Counted from the stretch's first letter, positions 10,206 through 19,148 are shown. The stretch is DNA of 64,000 bases from Blastococcus sp. TML/M2B (GCF_016612865.1 NZ_JAENZZ010000003.1:186001-250000); one strand, 5' to 3'. Numbers and translations: made by a program. The notes: generated by a model not told the origin, from the letters alone.

Positions 10206-10337
10206 GCCCTCTCGAACGGAACCGGCCGGCCTCGCCTTGAACTGTGACGTGGAACTCCATCCGGAGGGGTGAGGCCCGGCGGGACGGCGGTGGCCGGGCC
10301 CGGTGACAGCGCTCCGGCCTGCGGGGATGCTGGCGTC

Positions 10338-11189
10338 GTGAGGCAGGAGTCGGTCGTGCACGCGGTGCACCCGCGGCTGCGCCCGTACGTCGCGGCCGCG
10401 GTCGGCTACCGGCACGAGGGGCTGCCGCCCGGGGAGCACCGCGGGCTGCCCTCGCCGTTCCTCACGGTCGTGATCACGCTCGACGAGCCGCTGCGGATGG
10501 CGGCCCACCCGGATCCCATGCAGCCGCCCGGCAGTTACGACGCGCTGGTCGGCGGGCTGCACACCCGGCCGGCCCGGATCGCGCACCCGGGGCGGCAGGC
10601 CGGCATCCAGCTCTCGCTCACCCCGGCCGGGGCCCGGGCGCTGCTGGGCTGCCCGGCCGGCGCGCTGGCCTCGCTGGACTGCCCGCTGGACGCCGTCCTC
10701 GGCGCGCTCGGCACCGAGCTGGTCGACCGGGTGCGGACGGCGTCGACCTGGCCGGCGCGCTTCGCCGTCCTGGAGGAGGCGCTGCTGCGGCAGGTGGGGG
10801 ACGGCGCGCTGCGGCCGGAGCTGGCCGAGGCCTGGCGGCTGACGACGGCGACGGCCGGGCGGCTGCCGGTGGCCGAGGTCGCCGCGCGGGTGGGCTGGTC
10901 GGTGCGGCACCTGGAGCAGCGGTTCCGCGGCGAGACCGGCCTGGGCCCCAAGGAGGCGGCCCGCGTCGTCCGCTTCGACCGGGCCCGGCGGGCGCTGGCC
11001 GGACGCGCCGCGGCCGGGCGGCCGCTGGACCTCGCCGGGCTGGCCGGCGCCGCGGGCTTCGCCGACCAGGCACACCTCACCCGCGAGTGGCGGGCCTTCT
11101 CCGGGCTGCCGCCCACGCGCTGGCTCGCCGCGGAGTTCGGATTCGTGCAAGACACCGCGGCGCTGTCGGCGGCACTCTCCTCGGCATGA
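10338..11189 (+). CDS. AraC-family transcriptional regulator
   Basis: Encodes 283 residues from GTG 10338. The N-terminal region (about 1-140) has the pattern HPRLRPYVAAAVGYRHEGLPPGEHRGLPSPFLTVVITL found in many actinobacterial AraC regulators of unknown ligand. The C-terminal AraC DNA-binding domain shows both helix-turn-helices: LPVAEVAARVGWSVRHLEQRFRGETGLGPKEAARVVRF and LAGLAGAAGFADQAHLTREWRAFSGLPP. Its stop overlaps the ATG of the next gene (ATGA), so it is co-translated with the VOC protein and may control it. It is divergent from the GGDEF gene. Confidence 0.9.
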   Translation: MRQESVVHAVHPRLRPYVAAAVGYRHEGLPPGEHRGLPSPFLTVVITLDEPLRMAAHPDPMQPPGSYDALVGGLHTRPARIAHPGRQAGIQLSLTPAGARALLGCPAGALASLDCPLDAVLGALGTELVDRVRTASTWPARFAVLEEALLRQVGDGALRPELAEAWRLTTATAGRLPVAEVAARVGWSVRHLEQRFRGETGLGPKEAARVVRFDRARRALAGRAAAGRPLDLAGLAGAAGFADQAHLTREWRAFSGLPPTRWLAAEFGFVQDTAALSAALSSA

Positions 11190-11605
11190 CCGCCTCCTCC
11201 AGCACCCCGCCGCCCACCGTCTGGCCCGCCTTCCGCGCCCGCGACGCCCGCGCGCTCATCCGCTTCCTCGTCGACGCCTTCGGCTTCGAGGAGACCGCCG
11301 TGTACGGCGAGGGGGACGTCGTCGCGCACGCGCAGCTCTCCTGGCCCGAGGGCGGTGGCGTGATGCTCGGCTCGGTCCGCGACGAGCCGGACGACGCGTG
11401 GCCCGCCGTCCCCGGCACCGCCGCCTGCTACGTCGTCACCGCCGATCCGGCCGCCGTCCACGCGCGCGCCGTCGCCGCCGGCGCGACCGTCGTCCGCGAG
11501 CCGAACTCGACCGACTACGGGTCGGAGGAGTTCTCCGCCCGCGACCCCGAGGGCAACCTCTGGTCGTTCGGCACCTACGCCGGGGAGCCGCGCCGGGCCC
11601 GGTGA
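11186..11605 (+). CDS. VOC-family (glyoxalase/bleomycin-resistance fold) protein
   Basis: Encodes 139 residues. It has the vicinal-oxygen-chelate fold pattern: start [21 protein letters not shown], middle [23 protein letters not shown] and end LWSFGTY. These give the two beta-alpha-beta-beta-beta modules of a single-chain glyoxalase-like protein. The His/Glu metal ligands are not clearly placed, so no reaction is assigned. The ATGA overlap with the AraC regulator indicates a two-gene operon, an arrangement common for YeeU/PhnB-like VOC proteins. Confidence 0.85.
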   Translation: MTASSSTPPPTVWPAFRARDARALIRFLVDAFGFEETAVYGEGDVVAHAQLSWPEGGGVMLGSVRDEPDDAWPAVPGTAACYVVTADPAAVHARAVAAGATVVREPNSTDYGSEEFSARDPEGNLWSFGTYAGEPRRAR

Positions 11606-11627
11606 GCCGCCGCTCTACGGTCGGCCG

Positions 11628-11963
11628 GTGACCGTCGCGCGTTCCGTCCTGCTGTTCGTGCTGGCCGCCGTCGCCGAGATCGGGGGCGCGTGGCTGGTGT
11701 GGCAGGGCGTCCGCGAGTCCCGCGGGTGGCTGTTCATCGGCGCCGGCGTCATCGCCCTGGGCCTGTACGGCTTCGTCGCCACCCTCCAGCCCGACGCGAA
11801 CTTCGGCCGGATCCTCGCCGCCTACGGCGGGGTGTTCGTCGCCGGCTCGCTGCTCTGGGGCATGGCCGTCGACGGCTTCCGGCCCGACCGGTACGACGTC
11901 GTCGGCGCGCTGCTGTGCCTCGTCGGCGTCGCGGTGATCATGTACGCCCCCCGCACCGCCTGA
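11628..11963 (+). CDS. YnfA/UPF0060 family membrane protein
   Basis: Encodes 111 residues with four predicted membrane helices. The start [15 protein letters not shown], central [25 protein letters not shown] and end [20 protein letters not shown] are the YnfA (UPF0060) signature; the family is related to small multidrug-resistance transporters. GTG 11628 follows TACGGT (11616-11621) by six bases, so the transcript is probably leaderless. Substrate unknown. Confidence 0.92.
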   Translation: MTVARSVLLFVLAAVAEIGGAWLVWQGVRESRGWLFIGAGVIALGLYGFVATLQPDANFGRILAAYGGVFVAGSLLWGMAVDGFRPDRYDVVGALLCLVGVAVIMYAPRTA

Positions 11964-12113
11964 CCCGCCGCCGCTTCCCCGCACCCGTCCTGCCCGGTCC
12001 CGCGCCGGCAACTGCGCGGTACTTGGCCCTCCAGAAGCCGGCGGAACGCCACGTTCCCCGCACTTGGCGCACGGGGTGGGACGTCGGCCACATCAGGCCG
12101 GCTCGACCTCTCG

Positions 12114-12144
12114 ATGCACTCGTGCATCCAATACATTCGTGCAT
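12114..12144. promoter_or_regulatory. Tandem palindromic operator and -10 box for the TetR/MMPL operon
   Basis: Two copies of a 14-bp inverted repeat lie 17 bp apart centre to centre: ATGCACTCGTGCAT (12114-12127, perfect arms) and ATACATTCGTGCAT (12131-12144, one arm degenerate). The degenerate arm contains TACATT (12132-12137), which sits eight bases before the GTG at 12146 and looks like the -10 of a leaderless promoter. A regulator bound here would block its own promoter. The layout fits TetR autorepression; the binding protein is inferred to be the adjacent TetR. Confidence 0.75.
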
Positions 12145-12145
12145 C

Positions 12146-12832
12146 GTGAGCACCGACATCGTGGAGGCGCGGCCGAAGCGGCGCCGCGCCGAGACCGTCG
12201 AGCGGCTGCTGGACGCCGCCCTGGAGACCTTCGCCGAGCTGGGCTTCGCCGGGGCCAGCGTCGAGGACGTCTGCCGCCGCGGCGGGTTCACCCGCGGCGC
12301 CTTCTACTCGAGCTTCAGGACCAAGGACGAGCTGTTCGCCGCCCTGTTCGCCCGGGAGACCGGGCGCGAGCTGGCACACGTCGAGCAGCAGCTGGCCGGG
12401 CTCGAGCACGAGGACGACCCGGTCGCCGCGGCCGTCGAGCGGTGCCTGTCCACCTTCCGCGCCGACCGCGACTGGGTGCTCGCGCAGGCCGAGTTCGCGC
12501 TGCACGCCGCCCGGCACCCCGAGGCCGCCCGAGCGCTGCGCGCCCACGAGGAGGTCCTGCTGGCCCGGGTGACGGCGATCATCGACGACACCCTCGGCCG
12601 CACCGGCCTGCGCCTCACGCTGCCCGCCGACCGGCTCGCCCGGATCCTGCTCGCCCTGCACGACGGCCTCGCCCTGCGCGACGTCGTCCGCGCACCGGAC
12701 GCCGACGACGCAGCACACGCCGACGACGCACCGCACGCCGACGACGCGGCGCACGCCGACGCCGACCTCGAACGCACCGCGCTGCTGCACCTGCTGCGCG
12801 CCGTGACCGACCGACCGGGAGAGAACCCCTGA
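12146..12832 (+). CDS. TetR-family transcriptional regulator
   Basis: Encodes 228 residues from GTG 12146. The N-terminal TetR DNA-binding domain reads RAETVERLLDAALETFAELGFAGASVEDVCRRGGFTRGAFYSSFRTKDELFAALF. A helical ligand domain fills the rest. Near the C-terminus three exact-length 18-bp repeats (12701-12754) encode ADDA(A/P)H units, a likely flexible Asp/Ala/His linker and possible slippage hot spot. Its stop shares a base with the ATG of the MMPL transporter (TGATG), so the two are co-expressed. It most likely represses this operon through the palindromes at 12114-12144. Confidence 0.92.
   Translation: MSTDIVEARPKRRRAETVERLLDAALETFAELGFAGASVEDVCRRGGFTRGAFYSSFRTKDELFAALFARETGRELAHVEQQLAGLEHEDDPVAAAVERCLSTFRADRDWVLAQAEFALHAARHPEAARALRAHEEVLLARVTAIIDDTLGRTGLRLTLPADRLARILLALHDGLALRDVVRAPDADDAAHADDAPHADDAAHADADLERTALLHLLRAVTDRPGENP
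12701..12754 (+). repeat. Three 18-bp tandem repeats inside the tetR gene
   Basis: Units start at 12701, 12719 and 12737, each GCCGACGACGC plus seven bases, followed by a partial fourth unit. They are in frame and encode ADDAAH/ADDAPH/ADDAAH. Confidence 0.85.
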
Positions 12833-15078
12833 TGGCCACCCTGCTCGCCCGCCTGGGCTCAGCGTCCTTCCGGCACCGACGGCTGGTCGCGACGGCGTGG
12901 GGCGTGCTGGTGGCCCTCGTCGTCACCCTGCTGGTCACCGTCGGCGGCGCCTTCGACGACCAGTTCACGATCCCGGGCTCGGAGTCGCAGGAGGCGCTGG
13001 ACCGGCTCGACGAGCTCTCCCCCGAGGCGGCCGGCGCCGGCGCGCAACTGGTGTTCGTCGCCCCCGAGGGGCAGGCGGTCACCGATCCGGCCTTCACCGC
13101 CGCGATCGAGCAGACGCTGGCCGCCGCCGCCGAGGTGGACCAGGTCGGCACCGTGCTGAGCCCTTTCGACACCCTCTCGCTCAGCGCCGACGGCCGGGCG
13201 GCGCTCGCGCAGGTCCGGTTCGACGTCTCCCCCGAGCTGCTGGCCGACGACGCGCTCGACGCCCTGGTGACGACGACGGAGCCCGCCGAGGAGGCCGGTC
13301 TGGAGACCGCCGTGGGCGGGGACGCGTTCGGCACGACCGGGGTGGAGGTGGGCCCGCTGGAGTTCGTCGGCGTCGGGGTCGCCGTCCTGGTCCTCGTGCT
13401 CACGTTCGGCTCGCTGCTGGCCGCGGGCATGAACCTCGGCATCGCGCTGACCGGCATCGCCGTCGGCATGGGCGGGCTGCTGCTCACGTCGAACCTGGTG
13501 ACGCTCTCCTCGACCGCCCCCACCCTGGCGCTGATGATCGGCCTGGCCGTCGGCATCGACTACACGCTGTTCATCCTGTCCCGGCACCGCACCCAGCTCG
13601 CCGGGGGCATGGCGCCGCTGGAGTCCGCCGCCCGCGCCGTCGGCACCGCCGGCTCCGCGGTCGTCTTCGCCGGCCTGACCGTGATCATCGCGCTCTCCGG
13701 GCTGGCCGTCGTCGGGATCCCGTTCCTCACCGTCATGGGCATCGGCGCCGCCGGGACCGTGGCGGTCGCCGTGCTGGTTGCGCTCACGCTGCTCCCGGCG
13801 CTGCTCGGCTTCGCCGGCGAGCGGCTGGTCCCGAAGGCCGGTTCCCGGGCGGCCCGCCGCGAGGAGGCCGACGCCCGCGAGTCCAGCGGCGTCGGCGGCT
13901 CGATGGGTGCCCGCTGGACCCGGCTGATCACCCGGCGGCCGCTGGTCACGGTGCTCGCCGCGCTCGCCGGGCTGCTCGTCCTGGCGCTGCCCGCCCCCCA
14001 GCTGGAGCTGGCGCTGCCGGACAACTCCGCGGCCGCCGAGGACACCCCGCAGCGGCAGGCCTACGACCTGGTCAGCGAGTTCTTCGGCCCCGGCGTCAAC
14101 GGGCCCCTGGTCGTCCTGGTCGAGGGGCTGGACCCGGCGACGGCGGAGGGCGCGCTCGGCGACGTCGTCGGCGCCATCGCCGGCACCCCGACGGCGACGC
14201 CGGGCGAGTTCGAGGGCGGCCTGGACGGCGTCCGGTTCGCCTCCCCCACGCCGCTGCCCGGCGGGACGGCGGCGATCGTCAGCGTCATCCCCGAGACCGG
14301 CCCGCAGGACGAGGCCACCCACGACGTCGTCGCGGAGCTGCGCGCGCTGGCCGGCGACCTGGAGGAGCGGACGGGGGCCGAGCTCGCCGTCACCGGGCAG
14401 ACCGCCGTCGCCATCGACATCTCCGACCGGCTGGCCGGGGCCCTGCTGCCGTTCGCGCTGGTCGTCGTCGGGCTGGCGTTGGTCCTGCTGCTGCTGGTGT
14501 TCCGCTCGGTCCTCGTGCCGATCAAGGCCACCGTCGGGTTCCTGCTCTCGGTGGCCGCCTCGTTCGGCGCGGTGGTCGCGGTCTTCCAGTGGGGCTGGCT
14601 GTCCGACGCGCTCGGCGTCCCGACCACGGGCCCGGTGATCAGCTTCCTGCCGATCATGCTCATGGCGATCCTGTTCGGCCTAGCCATGGACTACGAGGTC
14701 TTCCTCGTGTCCCGGATGCGCGAGGAGTTCGTGCACGGCGCCGCGCCGCGCGACGCCGTCGTCACCGGCGCCCGGCATGCGTCGCGGGTGGTGGTCGCCG
14801 CCGCGCTGATCATGTTCTCGGTGTTCGCCAGCTTCGTGACCATCGACGACGTCACCGTGAAGGCGATCGCGTTCGGCCTCGCCGTCGGCGTCCTGGTCGA
14901 CGCCTTCCTCGTGCGCATGACGCTGGTCCCCGCCGTCCTGGCGCTGCTGGGCCGGGCCGCGTGGTGGCTGCCCGCCTGGCTGGACCGGCTGCTGCCCGAC
15001 CTCGACGTCGAGGGCGCGGCGCTGGCCGACGGCCCGGTGCCGACGACGACGCGCGAGCCGGCCACCGCGTCGCGCTGA
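12832..15078 (+). CDS. MMPL-family RND transporter
   Basis: Encodes 748 residues from the ATG at 12832, overlapping the TetR stop. The membrane topology is that of MmpL/RND exporters: TM1 (about 20-42), a large extracytoplasmic loop (about 45-180), a TM2-6 bundle containing GIDYTLFILSRHRTQL, a cytoplasmic linker, TM7, a second loop, and the TM8-12 bundle with the matching AMDYEVFLVSRMREEF. The Asp-Tyr pairs in the two bundles belong to the proton-relay motif. It is expected to export lipids or hydrophobic compounds using the proton gradient. Control by the linked TetR is likely. Confidence 0.93.
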   Translation: MATLLARLGSASFRHRRLVATAWGVLVALVVTLLVTVGGAFDDQFTIPGSESQEALDRLDELSPEAAGAGAQLVFVAPEGQAVTDPAFTAAIEQTLAAAAEVDQVGTVLSPFDTLSLSADGRAALAQVRFDVSPELLADDALDALVTTTEPAEEAGLETAVGGDAFGTTGVEVGPLEFVGVGVAVLVLVLTFGSLLAAGMNLGIALTGIAVGMGGLLLTSNLVTLSSTAPTLALMIGLAVGIDYTLFILSRHRTQLAGGMAPLESAARAVGTAGSAVVFAGLTVIIALSGLAVVGIPFLTVMGIGAAGTVAVAVLVALTLLPALLGFAGERLVPKAGSRAARREEADARESSGVGGSMGARWTRLITRRPLVTVLAALAGLLVLALPAPQLELALPDNSAAAEDTPQRQAYDLVSEFFGPGVNGPLVVLVEGLDPATAEGALGDVVGAIAGTPTATPGEFEGGLDGVRFASPTPLPGGTAAIVSVIPETGPQDEATHDVVAELRALAGDLEERTGAELAVTGQTAVAIDISDRLAGALLPFALVVVGLALVLLLLVFRSVLVPIKATVGFLLSVAASFGAVVAVFQWGWLSDALGVPTTGPVISFLPIMLMAILFGLAMDYEVFLVSRMREEFVHGAAPRDAVVTGARHASRVVVAAALIMFSVFASFVTIDDVTVKAIAFGLAVGVLVDAFLVRMTLVPAVLALLGRAAWWLPAWLDRLLPDLDVEGAALADGPVPTTTREPATASR

Positions 15079-15101
15079 CGCCCACCCGGCACACTGACCG
15101 G

Positions 15102-15833
15102 ATGAGCGTCGACGGGTCGCAGCAGGACGGGTCTCCGGAGGACTACCCGGGGCCGCCGTCCTACGGCCCGCCGCCCGGGTACGGGGCGCCGGGCTACGGC
15201 CCGCCCCCCGGCTACGGCCAGCAGTACGGCCAGAACCAGTACGGCCAGAACCCCTACGGCCAGCAGTACGGCCAGCCCCCGTACGGCCCGCCCCCGGGGT
15301 ACGGGCAGCAGCCCGGCTACGGCCCGGGGTACGGCCCCGGCTACCCGCAGGGATACGGCCAGGGCTACCCGCCGCCCGGGTACGGCCAGCCCCACGGCTC
15401 CTGGCCGGGCCGGGTGCCTGCCTGGCCGGCCGGGCCGGGGCGCCCGAGCGTGGCCACGGCCGCCGCCGTCCTCGGCTTCGTCACCGGGGGGCTGACGATC
15501 CTGGTGACCCTCGGCTTCCTCATCGGGCTGTCCTCGGGGCAGGACGAGGCGGCGTTCCTGCTGCTGATCTTCTCCGGCCTGGTCGTGGCACCCGGGCTGA
15601 TCACCGGCGGCGTGCAGCTGATGTCCGGGAAGTCCTCGGACGTGCTGTTCTTCTCCGCCCTGGCCGCGGCGATCTCGCTGCTCGTCATCGGCGTGCTGGG
15701 CTCGGCCACGCTCTACGGGGACGACGCCGACACCGTCGTCGCCGTCGTCGTGCTGGGGTTCTCGCTGCCGGTGGTCACCGCGATCCTGGCCCGGGTGCAG
15801 CACACGGTGGGCTGGGTGCGGTCGCGCCGCTGA
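15102..15833 (+). CDS. Gly/Tyr/Pro-rich membrane protein of unknown function
   Basis: Encodes 243 residues from ATG 15102. The first about 110 residues are a low-complexity tail of PPGYG, QYGQ and PYGQ repeats. Four hydrophobic segments follow (about 117-140, 148-168, 178-202, 208-230). The family is not recognised beyond the common actinobacterial plan of a disordered tail attached to a small membrane domain. Like the DUF4190-like gene at 8083, it converges on a PAS/GGDEF gene, here with only four bases between the two stop codons. Confidence 0.8.
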   Translation: MSVDGSQQDGSPEDYPGPPSYGPPPGYGAPGYGPPPGYGQQYGQNQYGQNPYGQQYGQPPYGPPPGYGQQPGYGPGYGPGYPQGYGQGYPPPGYGQPHGSWPGRVPAWPAGPGRPSVATAAAVLGFVTGGLTILVTLGFLIGLSSGQDEAAFLLLIFSGLVVAPGLITGGVQLMSGKSSDVLFFSALAAAISLLVIGVLGSATLYGDDADTVVAVVVLGFSLPVVTAILARVQHTVGWVRSRR

Positions 15834-15837
15834 GCGC

Positions 15838-16773
15838 TCAGCGCGAGCGCGGCCGCCCGCGGCGGCGGCGCGCCTTGTCGGCGTACATCGCGTCGTCGGC
15901 GGAGCGGATCACCCGCTCGTGCACCTGGCCCGGGTCCTCGCCGCCGGGCGCGGAGCCGATCCCGATGCTGAGGCCGATGGCGACCTCCTGGCCGCTGAGC
16001 TCCAGGGGAGCGGTCACCGCGGCGCGCAACCGGCCGGCCAGCACCTCGGCGTCGGCGAGGTCGGTGTTCTCGCAGACGATGCTGAACTCGTCGCCGCCGA
16101 GCCGGGCGGCGGTGTCGCTGGCCCGCAGCACCGAGCGCATCCGGTCGGCGAACGCCTCGAGCACGAGGTCGCCCATGGGGTGGCCCAGCTCGTCGTTGAT
16201 CGCCTTGAAGCCGTCGAGGTCCATGATCAGCACGCAGGTGGGCGTGCGCTCGCGGTGACCGCGCTCGAGGGCGTGCCACAGCCGGTCCTGGAACAGCAGC
16301 CGGTTGGGCAGCCCGGTGAGCGGGTCGTGCAGCGAGCGGTGCACCAGCTGGGCCTCGAGCGCCTTGCGCTCGGTGATGTCCTCGAGGATCACCACGAGGT
16401 GCGCGGGCTGGCCCTCCGGCGTCTCCTCCACCCAGGAGGCGGTGAGCTGCACGGGGACGACGGCGCCGTCGCCCCGGACCAGCCGGGTCTCGTGCCGCAG
16501 CGGGCGGCCGCGGTCGCCCAGCAGGTGGGCGTGCGCGGCCCGGGCCGCCGGGGCCCCGTCGGGGTGGATGAGGTCGAGCAACGACGTGCCGTGCAGCTCC
16601 TCGGCGCCGCGCTCCAGCAGCGCGCAGAGCGCCGGGTTCACGTCGACCAGCACGCCCTCGGGGGTGGTCAGCGCGACCCCCATCGGGGCGTTGGCGAAGG
16701 CGCTTCGGCGGTCGGCAGGGGGCAGGGCGTCCACCACCTCGATCACATCCCCACCTCCGACACGGACACCCAT
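15838..16773 (-). CDS. PAS-GGDEF diguanylate cyclase
   Basis: Encodes 311 residues from ATG 16773. One PAS domain (about 20-140; FANAPMGVALTTPEGVLVDVNPALC, DLIHPDG, ILEDITERK) is followed by a GGDEF domain (about 145-300) with HDPLTGLPNR and an intact ARLGGDEF (about 225). RASD lies before it as a candidate RxxD inhibitory site. It predicts a soluble cyclic di-GMP synthase. A basic C-terminal tail ends the protein. It is divergent from the HMG-CoA lyase gene. Confidence 0.92.
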   Translation of the reverse strand: MGVRVGGGDVIEVVDALPPADRRSAFANAPMGVALTTPEGVLVDVNPALCALLERGAEELHGTSLLDLIHPDGAPAARAAHAHLLGDRGRPLRHETRLVRGDGAVVPVQLTASWVEETPEGQPAHLVVILEDITERKALEAQLVHRSLHDPLTGLPNRLLFQDRLWHALERGHRERTPTCVLIMDLDGFKAINDELGHPMGDLVLEAFADRMRSVLRASDTAARLGGDEFSIVCENTDLADAEVLAGRLRAAVTAPLELSGQEVAIGLSIGIGSAPGGEDPGQVHERVIRSADDAMYADKARRRRGRPRSR

Positions 16774-16812
16774 CTTGCGCGACGGGTTGGGCGAAAGGCA
16801 CGGCAGGCGTCA

Positions 16813-16825
16813 CGGAACCGTTCCG
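16813..16825. promoter_or_regulatory. Inverted repeat CGGAACcGTTCCG in divergent promoter region
   Basis: Perfect 6-bp arms around one base, in the 117-bp gap between the divergent GGDEF gene (start 16773) and HMG-CoA lyase gene (start 16891). A possible operator; the protein that binds it is unknown. Confidence 0.35.
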
Positions 16826-16890
16826 GGTCGCCTCATCGGGGGACCACGGACGGGTGCAGGATGCACGGGGGGTCACATCAGGAGGCAGCA

Positions 16891-17826
16891 GTGCACGAGT
16901 TCGACCTGGTCCTGCCCGCGGAGGTCGACGTCCGCGAGGTGGGCATGCGCGACGGCCTCCAGCTCGAGGCGCCCGTCCCGCTCGACGCCAAGCTGGAGAT
17001 GCTCGACGCGCTCGTCGCCACCGGCGTCCGCCGGATCGAGGTGACGTCGTTCGTCTCGCCCAAGGCCGTGCCCGCGCTGGCCGACGCCGACCGGGTCGCC
17101 GCCGAGCTGGACCGCTGGCCGGGTGTGCACTGGTCGGCGCTGGTCGCCAACCCGCGCGGCGCCGTCCGGTCGGTCGACGCCGGCGTCGCCGACCTCGAGT
17201 ACGTGGTGTCGGCCGCCGACGGGCACAGCCGGGCCAACGCCGGCCGCTCCACCGCCGAGGCGGTCGCCGCCGTCGGCGAGATCGCCGGGCTCGCGCACGG
17301 CGCCGGCGGCTCGCTCGAGGTCATCATCGCCACCGCCTGGGACTGCCCCTTCGACGGGCGGACCCCGATCGCCCGCACCGTCGACGTCGCCCGCGCCGCC
17401 GTCACCGCCGGCGCCGACCAGCTGTGCCTGGGCGACACCATCGGGACGACGACCCCGCTGCGCGTCGTCCAGATGCTGGACGCCGTCCGCCGCGCCTGCC
17501 CGGGGATCCCGGTGGGCGTGCACTTCCACGACACCCGCGGCACCGGTCAGGCCAACGCGCTGGCCGCGGTGCAGGCCGGGGTGACCCAGCTGGACGCCTC
17601 CATCGGCGGGCTCGGTGGCTGCCCGTTCGCGCCGGGGGCCAGCGGCAACATCGCCACCGAGGAGCTGGTCTACATGCTGGAGGAGTCCGGCGTCCGCACC
17701 GGGCTGGACCTCGACGCGCTGCTGGTGGCGGCCGCCGCGACCGAGCGCGCCGTCGGGCACGAGCTGCCCAGTTCGCTGTACCGCGCGGGCGGGCGCTCCG
17801 TGCCGCGCACCGCGGACGCCCCGTGA
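16891..17826 (+). CDS. Hydroxymethylglutaryl-CoA lyase
   Basis: Encodes 311 residues from GTG 16891 with a perfect AGGAGG at 16880-16885. It is a TIM-barrel HMGL-like enzyme: N-terminal VREVGMRDGLQLE (substrate and metal site), VTSFVSPKAVPALAD, CLGDTIGTTTP, metal-binding VGVHFHDTRGTGQANALAA, and the HMG-CoA lyase signature GGLGGCPFAPGASGNIATEE with its catalytic Cys. It splits HMG-CoA into acetoacetate and acetyl-CoA, the last step of leucine breakdown. It is translationally coupled (GTGA) to the flavin reductase gene. Other leucine-catabolism genes are not in the window. Confidence 0.94.
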   Translation: MHEFDLVLPAEVDVREVGMRDGLQLEAPVPLDAKLEMLDALVATGVRRIEVTSFVSPKAVPALADADRVAAELDRWPGVHWSALVANPRGAVRSVDAGVADLEYVVSAADGHSRANAGRSTAEAVAAVGEIAGLAHGAGGSLEVIIATAWDCPFDGRTPIARTVDVARAAVTAGADQLCLGDTIGTTTPLRVVQMLDAVRRACPGIPVGVHFHDTRGTGQANALAAVQAGVTQLDASIGGLGGCPFAPGASGNIATEELVYMLEESGVRTGLDLDALLVAAAATERAVGHELPSSLYRAGGRSVPRTADAP

Positions 17827-18332
17827 GCGCCGCCGGCGAGCCGCAGCGGATCGTCGACCCGCGGGTGATGCGCGACGTCCTGGGCCACTTCGCCTCCGGC
17901 GTCACCGTGCTCACCGCGGTCACCGCCGAGGGCCCGATCGGCTTCACCTGCCAGTCGTTCAGCTCGCTGTCGCTGGACCCGCCGCTGGTCGCGTTCGCCC
18001 CCGCCCGCTCCTCGCGGACCTGGGCGCAGCTGCGCACCCTCGGCCGGTTCTGCATCAACGTGCTGGCCGAGGGGCAGGACGACGTCTCGCAGAACTTCGC
18101 CCGCTCCGGTGCCGACAAGTTCGCCGGGGTGCCGTGGACGGCGAGCCCGCACGGCGCACCGGTCCTGGACGACGTCGTCGCCTGGATCGACGGCGAGCTG
18201 TGGGCGGAGTACGACGGCGGGGACCACACCATCGTCGTCGCCCGCGTGCTCGACCTCGGCGCCTCCGCCGACCGGCGCCCGCTGCTGTTCCACCGCGGCT
18301 CCTACGGGCTGCTGCACCGCCCGGAGGGCTGA
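17823..18332 (+). CDS. Flavin reductase family protein (FMN-binding split barrel)
   Basis: Encodes 169 residues. The pattern FASGVTVLTAV, IGFTCQSFSSLSLDPPLVAF, FCINVLAEGQ, and GDHTIVVARVLDL through PLLFHRGSYGLL is the HpaC/flavin-reductase-like FMN-binding domain. These proteins supply reduced flavin to partner monooxygenases. GTG 17823 overlaps the HMG-CoA lyase stop, an unusual pairing that may mean a shared catabolic route. No monooxygenase partner is nearby. Confidence 0.92.
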   Translation: MSAAGEPQRIVDPRVMRDVLGHFASGVTVLTAVTAEGPIGFTCQSFSSLSLDPPLVAFAPARSSRTWAQLRTLGRFCINVLAEGQDDVSQNFARSGADKFAGVPWTASPHGAPVLDDVVAWIDGELWAEYDGGDHTIVVARVLDLGASADRRPLLFHRGSYGLLHRPEG

Positions 18333-18399
18333 CCCCGCGGGTGTGACGGGGCGGCCCGGCGGGCACCGCTGGGGGCGGACACCGCGAGGAGGGACCGCC

Positions 18400-19116
18400 A
18401 TGGGACTGCTCGACCGGCTCTTCGGCCGCCGCCCGCAGCAGCACGCCGCGCCGTACGGGGCCCCGGGGCACCCGGACCGGGCCCCGGGCCGCTACGCCCG
18501 TCAACCCGACGGGCAGCCGCTGCCGGACGAGCAGGCCGTCGCCCGCTACCGCTACCTGCTGCGCACCGCGCCGCCCGAGCAGATCGAGCAGGCGCACGCG
18601 GAGGCGTTCGCCCAGCTCACCACCGACCAGCGCCAGCAGGTGCTCGCCCAGCTGGCCGCAGTCACCCCGGCCGCCGAGCGCCCGCGCACCGACGACGTCG
18701 AGACCCTCGCGCGGGTGGCCACCCGCGCGGAGATGCGGCAGCCCGGCACGCTCGAGCGGGCGCTCGGCGGCTACGGCCCCGGCTATGGCGCCCAGCCCGG
18801 CTACGGCGGTGGCTACGGCGGGCGCCCCGGCTACGGGTACGGCGGCGGGATGGGCATGGGCGGCATGATCGGCGGCAGCCTGCTCGGCACCATCGGGGGC
18901 CTGGTCATCGGCTCCGCGGTCGCCGACGCGCTGTTCGACACCGGCCTGGGCGACGGCGGCCTGTTCGGCGGTGGCGACGAGGAGGCCTACGCGGAGGGCT
19001 ACCAGGACGGCGCGGACTCCGGCGACTACGGCGGCGACCACGCGGGCGGCGACTACGGAGGGGACTTCGGAGGTGGCGACTTCGGGGGTGGCGATTTCGG
19101 GGGTGGCGACTTCTGA
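18400..19116 (+). CDS. Gly-rich protein of unknown function with C-terminal GGGDF repeats
   Basis: Encodes 238 residues from ATG 18400 with ribosome site GAGGAGGGA. The N-terminal MGLLDRLFGRR and a helical central segment (about 45-120; VARYRYLLRTAPPEQIEQAHAEAF, LTTDQRQQVLAQL) precede a Gly/Tyr-rich stretch. One Gly-rich hydrophobic segment (GGMIGGSLLGTIGGLVIGSAVADALF, about 148-173) follows, then an acidic Gly/Asp/Phe tail ending in GGGDF repeats. The glycine-zipper-like segment suggests membrane association. The family is known to me only as conserved in actinobacteria; no function is assigned. Confidence 0.78.
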   Translation: MGLLDRLFGRRPQQHAAPYGAPGHPDRAPGRYARQPDGQPLPDEQAVARYRYLLRTAPPEQIEQAHAEAFAQLTTDQRQQVLAQLAAVTPAAERPRTDDVETLARVATRAEMRQPGTLERALGGYGPGYGAQPGYGGGYGGRPGYGYGGGMGMGGMIGGSLLGTIGGLVIGSAVADALFDTGLGDGGLFGGGDEEAYAEGYQDGADSGDYGGDHAGGDYGGDFGGGDFGGGDFGGGDF

Positions 19117-19148
19117 GCTGCGCGCCTGCCGGCTCGAGCCTCCTGGAC

